Shown here: positions 7,116 through 13,707 of the stretch, piece after piece | Numbering within the stretch: the stretch's first letter is position 1 | Layout of the letters: every line of letters begins with the position of its first letter | Assembly: GCA_902802535.1 (NCBI GenBank) | Contig: CADCML010000009.1 | Span: 1-48,753 of the forward strand | Direction: 5' to 3' | From: an uncultured Bacteroidia bacterium | Lineage (GTDB): Bacteria; Bacteroidota; Bacteroidia; Bacteroidales; F082 | Length of the DNA: 48,753 nt | Translations under genes and position numbers: made by a program | The notes under the pieces: model-generated | The model's database searches: none | Told to the model about the DNA's origin: nothing | Seen by the model: only the letters and a program-made list of their open reading frames with translations

Positions 7116-8333
7116 ATGCCACAAATATCCAAGAAAGGTATGGAATTGCCGCAGTCGGCAATCCGTAAACTTGTGCCTTTTGCTGACGCCGCCAAAGAGC
7201 GCGGTGTCCATGTGTATCACCTCAACATTGGCCAGCCCGACATTGAGACGCCTAAAGGCGCTTTGAAGGTTTTGTCGGAGAAAGCTCTTCATCTTCCTGA
7301 GACCAACGGCGTATTGGAGTACAGCCACTCCGCCGGTATCATGAGTTACCGCCGTGCCCTTTGCAACTACTATCACCGCCATGGCATCGATGTAACCCCC
7401 AATCAGGTGCTCGTCACCACTGGTGGTAGCGAGGCTTTGCAGATGGCCTTCACCGTGTGCCTCAACCCTGGCGACGAAATCATCATTCCGGAGCCGTACT
7501 ACACCAATTACAATACCTTTGCCAAGCTGTGCGATGCCAAGATTGTCACCATCCCCAGCGACATCAAGACTGGCTTTGCCTTGCCGCCCATTGAGGATTT
7601 CGAGAAGGTCATCACGCCCCGCACCAAGGCCATCATGATTTGTAACCCCAACAACCCCACGGGTTATCTCTACACCCATGAGGAACTGCTGAAGGTGGCC
7701 GGTTTGGTGAAGAAATACGACCTTTATCTCTTTGCTGACGAGGTGTACCGTGAGTTCTGCTACGACGGTCACAAGCACGTCAGCGTGATGCAACTTGAGG
7801 GACTGGAACGCAACGTGGTTCTGTTCGACTCCGTTTCGAAGCGTTATAGTGCCTGTGGTGCTCGTGTGGGTTGTATGGTCACCCGCAACAGCGAGGTCTA
7901 TGCCATCGCCATGCGTCTGGCTCAGGCTCGGTTGTCGCCGCCGTCGTTCGGTCAAATCTTTGCCGAAGCCGCCGTCGAAACGCCTAAGGAATATTTCGAT
8001 AACGTGTATAATGAATACATCGCCCGCCGCAATGTCATCGTTGAGGGCATCAACAAGATTCCAGGCTGCTTCTGCCCGATGCCGAAAGGTGCTTTCTACA
8101 CCGTCATCGACCTTCCTATTGACGACAGCGACAAGTTCTGCCAGTGGCTGCTCACCGATTTCAGTTACAACGGCGCAACGGTCATGTTGGCTCCTGCCAC
8201 GGGTTTCTATGCCGACCCGGAGAAGGGTCGCCATCAGGCGCGTATCACCTACTGCATCTGCATCGACGACCTGAAGGCTGCCATCAAGTGCCTCGAAGAG
8301 GCCTTGAAGGTGTATCCTGGAAGGACGAAGTAA
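7116..8333 (+). CDS. PLP-dependent class I/II aminotransferase (aspartate aminotransferase-like)
   Basis: This 405-residue cytosolic enzyme has the fold-type I aminotransferase layout. LNIGQPDIETP lies near residue 36, the cofactor-binding TTGGSEALQMAF near 104-115, NPNNPTGYLYT near 173-183, FADEVYREF near 207-215, and the Schiff-base lysine in DSVSKRYSACGARVG near 239-243. The C-terminal arginine expected to bind the substrate carboxylate is in HQARITYC. Family members act on aspartate, alanine or aromatic amino acids, and the exact substrate is not readable here. No promoter is evident between the preceding terminator and the ATG. Its stop codon abuts the stop of the convergent NamZ gene with zero spacing. 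Confidence 0.92.
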   Translation: MPQISKKGMELPQSAIRKLVPFADAAKERGVHVYHLNIGQPDIETPKGALKVLSEKALHLPETNGVLEYSHSAGIMSYRRALCNYYHRHGIDVTPNQVLVTTGGSEALQMAFTVCLNPGDEIIIPEPYYTNYNTFAKLCDAKIVTIPSDIKTGFALPPIEDFEKVITPRTKAIMICNPNNPTGYLYTHEELLKVAGLVKKYDLYLFADEVYREFCYDGHKHVSVMQLEGLERNVVLFDSVSKRYSACGARVGCMVTRNSEVYAIAMRLAQARLSPPSFGQIFAEAAVETPKEYFDNVYNEYIARRNVIVEGINKIPGCFCPMPKGAFYTVIDLPIDDSDKFCQWLLTDFSYNGATVMLAPATGFYADPEKGRHQARITYCICIDDLKAAIKCLEEALKVYPGRTK

Positions 8334-9581
8334 TCAATACATCAAGTATTTATCTCTAACGGCCTTGAATTTTTCGAGGTCGTTTTTCCATGAAGCGCGG
8401 ATTTCGTCCGCGCTTTTTCCGTTTTCGATGTCGCGCTGCAACTGCTGGTCGCCTGAAAGCTTCACAAAGTAGTTGTTGAAGAAGTTCTTGTCTTTCAGTT
8501 GCTGATAGGCCTCGATGAGCCATTCCAAATGCAACTGATTGTCATTGAGCGCGTAATCGTGGGCAAATTCAACCAAGTTTTCACCTCGGCAACGCTGGCC
8601 TTCATGCAAAGGTTTTGTGGCTCCATTTGTACTTTTCGGTGTGAAAGTATAACTGCCACGCATATCTGGATGCCCGTAAACTTGGAATGGTGTTTCCGTG
8701 CCGCGCCCAATGCTGACGATGGTGCCCTCGAAGAAACAAAGGGTAGGATAGAGGTACACCGATTCCCAGTTGGGCAAGTTGGGCGAGGGACGCACGGGCA
8801 ACTCGTAGATGGCATTGCGGTTGTATTTATTAATAGGTATCACGGTGAGGTCGCAGCGGATGCCGTTTTTCAACCAGCCTTCGCCGTTCACCATCTTGGC
8901 ATATTCGCCGATGGTCATGCCATAAACCACAGGCACTTGGTGTAGTCCCACAAACGATTGGTTTTCAGATTTCAAAACGGGACCATCGACATAAAAACCA
9001 TTCGGATTGGGGCGGTCGAGGACGATGACGGGAAGGTTGTTTTCGGCGGCGGCTTCCATGACGTAGGTCATCGTGGAAATGTAGGTGTAGAACCGCACGC
9101 CAACATCCTGCAAATCAAAGAGAATGAGGTCGATGCCTTGGAGCATTTCGGATGTGGGTTTCTTGTTTTTGCCGTAAAGCGACACGATGGGCAGGCCCGT
9201 TTTCTCGTCCTTGCCGCTGTTCACCTTTGCGCCCGCATCGGCATTGCCACGGAAACCGTGTTCAGGTGTGTAGATTTTTCGTACATCTACGCCCAAGGAA
9301 AGTAGTGTGTCCACCAAATGTGTTTCGCCGACAATGCTCGTCTGGTTGCCGACCACACCAATCCGTTTTCCTCGGATAAGTGGCAGGTAATCATTTATTT
9401 GCATGGCTGCGGAAACATAATGTTCCTTGTTGATGAAAGCGAGTTGAGGCGTTACCAAACAGGCTGGCTTTTGCGTTTCGATTCTATTGCTTGGCTCATT
9501 GTCCATCTTGAAGATTTGAGCTTGTGCTGGCGCAAGGAAGGCGCACAGCAATAGGGCGAAAGAAAAGATTTGTCGTTTCAT
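8334..9581 (-). CDS. namZ: NamZ-family exo-beta-N-acetylmuramidase (DUF1343)
   Basis: This 415-residue exported protein belongs to the DUF1343 family, whose characterised member NamZ removes N-acetylmuramic acid from the non-reducing end of peptidoglycan fragments. It starts with a signal peptide (MKRQIFSFALLLCAFLAPAQA, about 21 residues). Family motifs are KRIGVVGNQTSI, YTPEHGFRG, LILFDLQDVGVRFYTYISTM and VLDRPNPNG. The ATG at 9581 is chosen over an in-frame ATG at 9686 because it gives a proper signal peptide and because the promoter element at 9602-9609 lies between them. The product likely works in the periplasm or at the surface in wall turnover or scavenging. No terminator separates it from the convergent aminotransferase gene. 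Confidence 0.92.
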   Translation of the reverse strand: MKRQIFSFALLLCAFLAPAQAQIFKMDNEPSNRIETQKPACLVTPQLAFINKEHYVSAAMQINDYLPLIRGKRIGVVGNQTSIVGETHLVDTLLSLGVDVRKIYTPEHGFRGNADAGAKVNSGKDEKTGLPIVSLYGKNKKPTSEMLQGIDLILFDLQDVGVRFYTYISTMTYVMEAAAENNLPVIVLDRPNPNGFYVDGPVLKSENQSFVGLHQVPVVYGMTIGEYAKMVNGEGWLKNGIRCDLTVIPINKYNRNAIYELPVRPSPNLPNWESVYLYPTLCFFEGTIVSIGRGTETPFQVYGHPDMRGSYTFTPKSTNGATKPLHEGQRCRGENLVEFAHDYALNDNQLHLEWLIEAYQQLKDKNFFNNYFVKLSGDQQLQRDIENGKSADEIRASWKNDLEKFKAVRDKYLMY

Positions 9582-9601
9582 TTGAATATGTTTTGTTTTT
9601 G

Positions 9602-9609
9602 CAAAGGTA
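9602..9609 (-). promoter_or_regulatory. Promoter -7 element for namZ
   Basis: The minus strand reads TACCTTTG, a full TAnnTTTG match, about 15 nt before the ATG at 9581. It argues against the longer upstream start. Confidence 0.65.
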
Positions 9610-9773
9610 TTGAAAATTGTACAAATTTCGAGCCTAATGGTTTCACTAAACTTATTTTTTTCTAGTTTTGTTTTGTAGAAAGGCAAAGTCTTGCTAATAA
9701 TGAAATCTGCCCTTCTGCTTTTTGGGGAAAACTTTGGAAGGGGGAGGATGGATGAATTCGTTTTTTTAGTTAA

Positions 9774-9807
9774 ATTGTGGTTGTGAACGAAAAAAGTTGT
9801 ATTTTTG
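9774..9807 (+). promoter_or_regulatory. Promoter of the AbiF-associated RNA
   Basis: ATTG at 9774-9777 and TATTTTTG at 9800-9807 are spaced by 22 nt, a good Bacteroidetes promoter. The predicted transcript start is near 9813, placing the structured RNA at the very 5' end of the transcript. Confidence 0.65.
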
Positions 9808-9812
9808 CAGCG

Positions 9813-9869
9813 ACAGAATCCGCCACGCTTCCCGAAGATCAGCGAACCAGGGCGGGTCTTTTATTTTTA
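9813..9869 (+). ncRNA. Candidate abiF-type structured RNA, terminator-ended
   Basis: Between the promoter and the Abi gene lies a compact structured segment of about 55 nt. The outer stem ATCCGCC (9818-9824) pairs with GGCGGGT (9851-9857). An inner stem CGCT (9826-9829) pairs with AGCG (9841-9844) around an 11-nt loop. An alternative CTT/AAG pairing and a free GAACCAG segment leave room for a pseudoknot. The outer stem runs straight into TCTTTTATTTTT, so it can double as an intrinsic terminator, giving an abundant short RNA with read-through into the toxin-like gene. A conserved RNA motif upstream of abiF genes has been described; equating this RNA with it is by position and general shape, not by a model search. 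Confidence 0.65.
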
Positions 9870-9873
9870 GTCT

Positions 9874-10776
9874 ATGGGAACGCTCTATACTAAACAACCA
9901 ATAAGTATTGCCGACCAGATTGCCAAACTGAAGTCTCTTGGCTTAATCATTTCAGATGAAGCGAAGGCGCAAAAGGTACTGGGAGAAGTCAGTTATTTCC
10001 ATTTTGCTGCCTATCTTCGCCCAATGGAAACCAACAAGCAAACCCATCAATTTAAGCCAAATTCCACATTTGAGAACGCAGTGGCGTTGTATGAATTTGA
10101 CGGTGCATTGCGCCAAATTCTGTTTGCGGCTATCCAAAGGGTTGAGGTGGCTTTGAAAGCCAAAATCATCCACCACTTTTCGATGACGCATGGTGCTTTT
10201 TGGTTTATGCAGATGAACCTTCATGAGAATGAACATCGTTTCCTCGAAAACTTGAATGCTCTTGACCGTGAAGTGCAACGTTCGAAGGAAGAGTTTATCA
10301 AGGAACATTTCAGAAACTATGACAAGCCCGAATTTCCACCGGCTTGGAAAACGCTTGAATTGGCATCGTTTGGCACATTGTCCAAACTTTACTACAATTT
10401 TGCCGACAATAAGGTGAAAAAGCGTGTCGCACGAGAATTTAATCTTCCCCAGCATGAGATTTTGGAAAGTTGGATGCGAAGCCTTTCCGCTCTTCGTAAT
10501 TACTGCGCTCATCATGCCCGCCTTTGGAATCGCTATCTTAATGCGACACCACAGATGAATGTCAATTTACGTGGTGCATGGATAACAAATGGCCAAATAG
10601 ATGCCAATAAACTTTATGCAATCTTGTGTTGTATTGCATATTGGCTTGATGCTATGGGATATGGTAACGAATTCAAAACCAGCCTGAAACATATTATTAG
10701 TTTATACCCATCAGTAGATGTTGCCGCCATGGGATTTCCTTCGGGATGGAATAATGAACCGTTATGGAAATATTAG
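9874..10776 (+). CDS. AbiF-like Abi_2 family HEPN protein
   Basis: This 300-residue cytosolic protein belongs to the Abi_2 (AbiD/AbiF) abortive-infection family. The N-terminal ISIADQIAKLKSLGLIISDE is typical ("clp.Qi.lLksrGl"), followed by LGEVSYFHFAAYLRP (36-50) and the conserved IQRVEVALKAKI helix (87-98). The HEPN ribonuclease motif RxxxxH is intact as RNYCAH (Arg208-His213), followed by HHARLWNR. Family members are thought to be RNA-cutting toxins restrained by a partner RNA and have been proposed as relatives of Cas13. The ATG lies 5 nt after the U-rich end of the candidate RNA. Downstream the stop is only 5 nt before the LolC/E-like gene, so read-through from this cassette would transcribe that gene. 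Base composition looks more A+T-rich than its neighbours. Confidence 0.9.
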   Translation: MGTLYTKQPISIADQIAKLKSLGLIISDEAKAQKVLGEVSYFHFAAYLRPMETNKQTHQFKPNSTFENAVALYEFDGALRQILFAAIQRVEVALKAKIIHHFSMTHGAFWFMQMNLHENEHRFLENLNALDREVQRSKEEFIKEHFRNYDKPEFPPAWKTLELASFGTLSKLYYNFADNKVKKRVAREFNLPQHEILESWMRSLSALRNYCAHHARLWNRYLNATPQMNVNLRGAWITNGQIDANKLYAILCCIAYWLDAMGYGNEFKTSLKHIISLYPSVDVAAMGFPSGWNNEPLWKY

Positions 10777-10781
10777 CCAAA

Positions 10782-12005
10782 ATGTCCGCCCCAAAATTCA
10801 TAGCAGACCGTATTTTTTCGCTTTCGAAGGAGAATTTGTCTTCGACTGTGATGCGCTTGGCCGTCACGAGCGTGGCCTTGGCCATTATCGTGATGCTGAT
10901 TTCGTGGGCGGTCGTGGTGGGTTTCAAAAACCAAATCCGCGACAAGGTCATCGGTTTTGTGGCTCCGATTCACGTGCAGGCTTTGGACAAGAATGAATCG
11001 GTCGAAGAAACACCGTTCGTCTTGGATTCGCTGTTAGTCAGTCGGTTGAATTCCATTGGTGGCATTGCGCATTACCAGATGGTGGCGAACAAGGCGGGCA
11101 TGATTAAAACTGATGATGAAATCCAAGGCGTTGTGCTGAAAGGCGTGGACGAGAACTACGATTGGAGCTATTTCAAAAGCTGTCTTTTGGACGGAAAAAC
11201 ACCTGAGTATCAATCGGGTGAACGCTCCAATGAGGTATTGGTTTCCAAGGCGATTGCCAATAAAATGCTGCTCAATGTGGGAGATGATGTGCGTGTGTGG
11301 TTCATCGACAAGGACATGCAGGCGAGGGGGCGCAAGTTCACCGTGACGGGCGTCTTTGAGACAGGCCTCACCGAATTTGATGAGCGTTTCGTCTTTGCCG
11401 ACCTCAACCAAATCCGTAAGCTGAACGGCTGGGAAGACAACGAAGCGGGATTGTTGGAAATCGCGCTGAAATACGGTTTCGATGTCAACCAAATCAATGA
11501 GAAACTGTACTATGCCTTGCCTTCCAATTTGGCCTCCTATACCGCACGTGAAAGCAATCCACAAGTCTTCGATTGGCTGGATTTGCTCGACACCAATGTT
11601 TGGCTCATCATGGCTTTGATGCTGTTAGTTGCAGGCATTACGGTCATCAGTATGTTGCTGATTATCATTATTGAACGTACTTCCACCATTGGCCTGCTGA
11701 AGGCGATGGGAGCGAGCAACAAGTTCGTCCGCGAGGTGTTTTTACGCCGCTCGTTGCGTATTTTGCTCATTGGGATGGTGATTGGCAATGCCATTGGTTT
11801 GGGTTTCTGCCTCTTGCAAAAATACACAGGACTCATCAAACTTGATGCGGCGACCTATTACCTATCTTCCGTGCCCATCGAATTGCACTTTATTACGGTG
11901 ATACTCATCAACTTGGGAACTTTACTCCTTTGGGTCCTGATGCTGTTGATTCCGACTTCGGTCATCAATCGTATCTCGCCTACCAAATCGATTCGGTTTG
12001 AATGA
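10782..12005 (+). CDS. LolC/LolE-type ABC transporter permease (FtsX-like)
   Basis: This 407-residue inner-membrane protein has the 1+3 helix topology of LolC/E permeases. One helix lies near residues 25-47 (LAVTSVALAIIVMLISWAVV), a large periplasmic domain spans about 48-270, and three helices fall at about 270-296, 325-347 and 370-395. LolCDE releases lipoproteins from the inner membrane for transfer to LolA. IERTSTIGLLKAMGASNKFV is the cytoplasmic coupling segment typical of FtsX-like permeases. The start at 10782 (MSAPKFIADRIF) is preferred to the in-frame ATG at 10764, which overlaps the Abi gene and adds six residues foreign to the family. A LolD-like ATPase lies 3.7 kb away on the opposite strand and could be the partner, though other MacB-like pairings are possible. 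Confidence 0.88.
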   Translation: MSAPKFIADRIFSLSKENLSSTVMRLAVTSVALAIIVMLISWAVVVGFKNQIRDKVIGFVAPIHVQALDKNESVEETPFVLDSLLVSRLNSIGGIAHYQMVANKAGMIKTDDEIQGVVLKGVDENYDWSYFKSCLLDGKTPEYQSGERSNEVLVSKAIANKMLLNVGDDVRVWFIDKDMQARGRKFTVTGVFETGLTEFDERFVFADLNQIRKLNGWEDNEAGLLEIALKYGFDVNQINEKLYYALPSNLASYTARESNPQVFDWLDLLDTNVWLIMALMLLVAGITVISMLLIIIIERTSTIGLLKAMGASNKFVREVFLRRSLRILLIGMVIGNAIGLGFCLLQKYTGLIKLDAATYYLSSVPIELHFITVILINLGTLLLWVLMLLIPTSVINRISPTKSIRFE

Positions 12006-12074
12006 GGAAAATTTCGTGTTTTTTTCCTGCCGTTCCAATAAAATCCCTATCTTAGCGGCCAAATCAACATATTT

Positions 12075-12527
12075 ATGATGAAAGACTTTACCATTCAACC
12101 GTTGAAAGGCTACGGCGAAATACCTTTCGGAATGACGCTTGACGAGGCAGTCAAGCTGCTGAACATGCCTGACTTCTATGAGGAGTTGAACGACATGGAG
12201 GAAACGGGCAACCGCTCCATCTATTATGAATACGCTGGTATTCAGACGAATATCTATTTTGAGGGCATTACCAAATCGGTGGTGGCTTGCTTCGAAACGG
12301 AAAACGAGGCGGCCACTCTGTATGGCAAGAAAGTTTTTGGCCTCAAAAAGGATGAAGTCGTTAAACTGATGAAGGATAACGGTTTCAAGGACATGGAGGA
12401 GGAAGAGGAGGACGGCGAACTCCGCGTTTCCTTCGAGGATGCCATGATTGACTTTTTCTTCGAGGGCGACAAGATGACGGCGGTCAGTTGGGGCGTGCTC
12501 GTTGATGAACAAGGGGATATTATTTGA
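12075..12527 (+). CDS. Hypothetical acidic protein
   Basis: I do not recognise this 150-residue protein. It has no signal peptide or membrane helix and is strongly acidic, with a DMEEEEEDGEL run around residues 103-113. The predicted alternation of beta strands and helices (YYEYAGIQTNIYFEG, KVFGLKKDEVVKLMKDNGF, FEDAMIDFFFEGDKMTAVSWG) suggests a small cytosolic alpha/beta domain. The start may be either of two adjacent ATGs (12075 or 12078). A weak promoter-like TATCTTAG, one mismatch from consensus, sits at 12048-12055. A long hairpin separates it from nth. No function is proposed. Confidence 0.75.
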   Translation: MMKDFTIQPLKGYGEIPFGMTLDEAVKLLNMPDFYEELNDMEETGNRSIYYEYAGIQTNIYFEGITKSVVACFETENEAATLYGKKVFGLKKDEVVKLMKDNGFKDMEEEEEDGELRVSFEDAMIDFFFEGDKMTAVSWGVLVDEQGDII

Positions 12528-12533
12528 ATAATC

Positions 12534-12596
12534 TCACGCAGAATTATGGGAATTATGAGAAAGCACTTTTCTCAAAATTCTGCGATTTCTGCGTGA
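12534..12596. repeat. Long imperfect inverted repeat between hypothetical gene and nth
   Basis: The outer arms TCACGCAGAA (12534-12543) and TTCTGCGTGA (12587-12596) are perfectly complementary. An inner stem TGAGAAA (12556-12562)/TTTCTCA (12568-12574) is also perfect. The 63-bp palindrome fills almost the entire intergenic space. It could act as a transcription or RNA-processing element or be a dispersed palindromic repeat. It lacks a clear terminal U-tract. Confidence 0.6.
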
Positions 12597-12606
12597 AAAT
12601 GATATT

Positions 12607-13248
12607 ATGAAGATTCAACAGAAATATGACGCTTTTGTAGCCTACTTCTCGGAGCACATGCCCATTGCCGAGTCGGAGCTGCATTACAAAGACCCGTATC
12701 AGTTGCTGGTGGCCGTGATTCTCTCAGCGCAATGTACTGACAAGCGTGTGAACATGACTACGCCTGCCTTGTTCCAGCGTTTCCCGACAGCGCAGGAAAT
12801 GGCCAACTCGTCGGCGGAGGAAATTTACACCTATATCAAATCGATTTCTTATCCGAACAACAAGGCCAAGAACCTGTTAGGCATGGCGCAGACTTTGGTG
12901 AGCGACTTCAACGGTGTGGTTCCCAACAATTTGGACGACTTGCAGAAGCTCCCTGGCGTGGGTCGCAAGACCGCCAACGTAATGATGGCCGTGGCTTTCG
13001 ACCAACCTGCCATGCCGGTGGATACCCACGTTTTCCGTGTTTCCAACCGCATCGGCCTGACCAAAAATTCAAAGAATGTCCTGGAAACCGAAAAGACTTT
13101 GGTGGCGCATCTTCCCCAAGAGGTGATTTCGAAGGCGCATCATTGGCTCATCCTGCATGGACGTTATGTTTGCCTTGCTCGCAAGCCGAAATGCGAGGAA
13201 TGTGGGATAACAACAATTTGTGATTTTTACCAAAAGAACAGAAAATAG
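12607..13248 (+). CDS. nth: Endonuclease III (DNA glycosylase/AP lyase)
   Basis: This 213-residue base-excision repair enzyme removes oxidised pyrimidines from DNA and nicks the abasic site. The helix-hairpin-helix LPGVGRKTANVMM (about 117-129) carries the catalytic Lys, and VDTHVFRVSNR (about 138-148) carries the catalytic Asp. The C-terminal iron-sulfur ligands follow the canonical C-x6-C-x2-C-x5-C spacing (CLARKPKCEECGITTIC). Length and motifs are complete. It is probably co-transcribed with the downstream membrane-anchored gene, whose ATG lies 10 nt after the nth stop. Confidence 0.97.
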   Translation: MKIQQKYDAFVAYFSEHMPIAESELHYKDPYQLLVAVILSAQCTDKRVNMTTPALFQRFPTAQEMANSSAEEIYTYIKSISYPNNKAKNLLGMAQTLVSDFNGVVPNNLDDLQKLPGVGRKTANVMMAVAFDQPAMPVDTHVFRVSNRIGLTKNSKNVLETEKTLVAHLPQEVISKAHHWLILHGRYVCLARKPKCEECGITTICDFYQKNRK

Positions 13249-13258
13249 TAAAACAATT

Positions 13259-13705
13259 ATGAAAGACAAATCAACAAAAAAAGGAGGAGGAAAACTCCTC
13301 GCCACTTTGGGTATCATCGCTGTGGTGGCTTTGGCAGCCTTTATTTTCTTCAAATTTTTCTTCGTCTTTGGCAGTGGCGTAAAGGCGGGCGAACTCAACT
13401 TGTTCGTTTACAAGGGCTACGTCTTCAAGACCTACGAGGGTAGACTGATTCAGGCGGGCTACAACTCGCAAAACAGCAATGCGACCATCCAATCGAACGA
13501 GTTCAACTTCTCGGTGAAAAGCGAGAGCGTGGCCAAGCAGTTGGAGCGTTGTACGGGGAAGATGGTCGAGCTGCACTACAAGGAATACCTCGGCACCTTG
13601 CCGTGGCGTGGCATGACCAAGTATGTGGTCGACAGCGTCTATTCTGTCAGTACGATAAATGAGCCGACGGATTTGCCGGTTGTCATTCCGGGAGAGGTGC
13701 TGTAA
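13259..13705 (+). CDS. Membrane-anchored hypothetical protein
   Basis: This 148-residue protein has a Lys-rich N-terminus (MKDKSTKKGGGK) followed by one hydrophobic helix (about 14-37) and then a soluble, mainly beta domain (AGELNLFVYKGYVFKTYEGR, then VELHYKEYLGTLPWRGMTKYVVDSV). It is presumably anchored in the inner membrane with its C-terminal domain outside. Similar small proteins occur widely in Bacteroidetes without known function, and some carry unhelpful enzyme names in databases. The ATG at 13259 is preferred over an earlier in-frame ATG at 13220 that lies inside nth. It ends 2 bp from the convergent TPR gene stop with no terminator between them. Confidence 0.8.
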   Translation: MKDKSTKKGGGKLLATLGIIAVVALAAFIFFKFFFVFGSGVKAGELNLFVYKGYVFKTYEGRLIQAGYNSQNSNATIQSNEFNFSVKSESVAKQLERCTGKMVELHYKEYLGTLPWRGMTKYVVDSVYSVSTINEPTDLPVVIPGEVL

Positions 13706-13707
13706 GC

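Noticed and set aside
9952-10515. Open frame antisense to the Abi gene, considered as an antitoxin
   Set aside because: No promoter or conserved motif was seen; the structured RNA upstream is the better antitoxin candidate.
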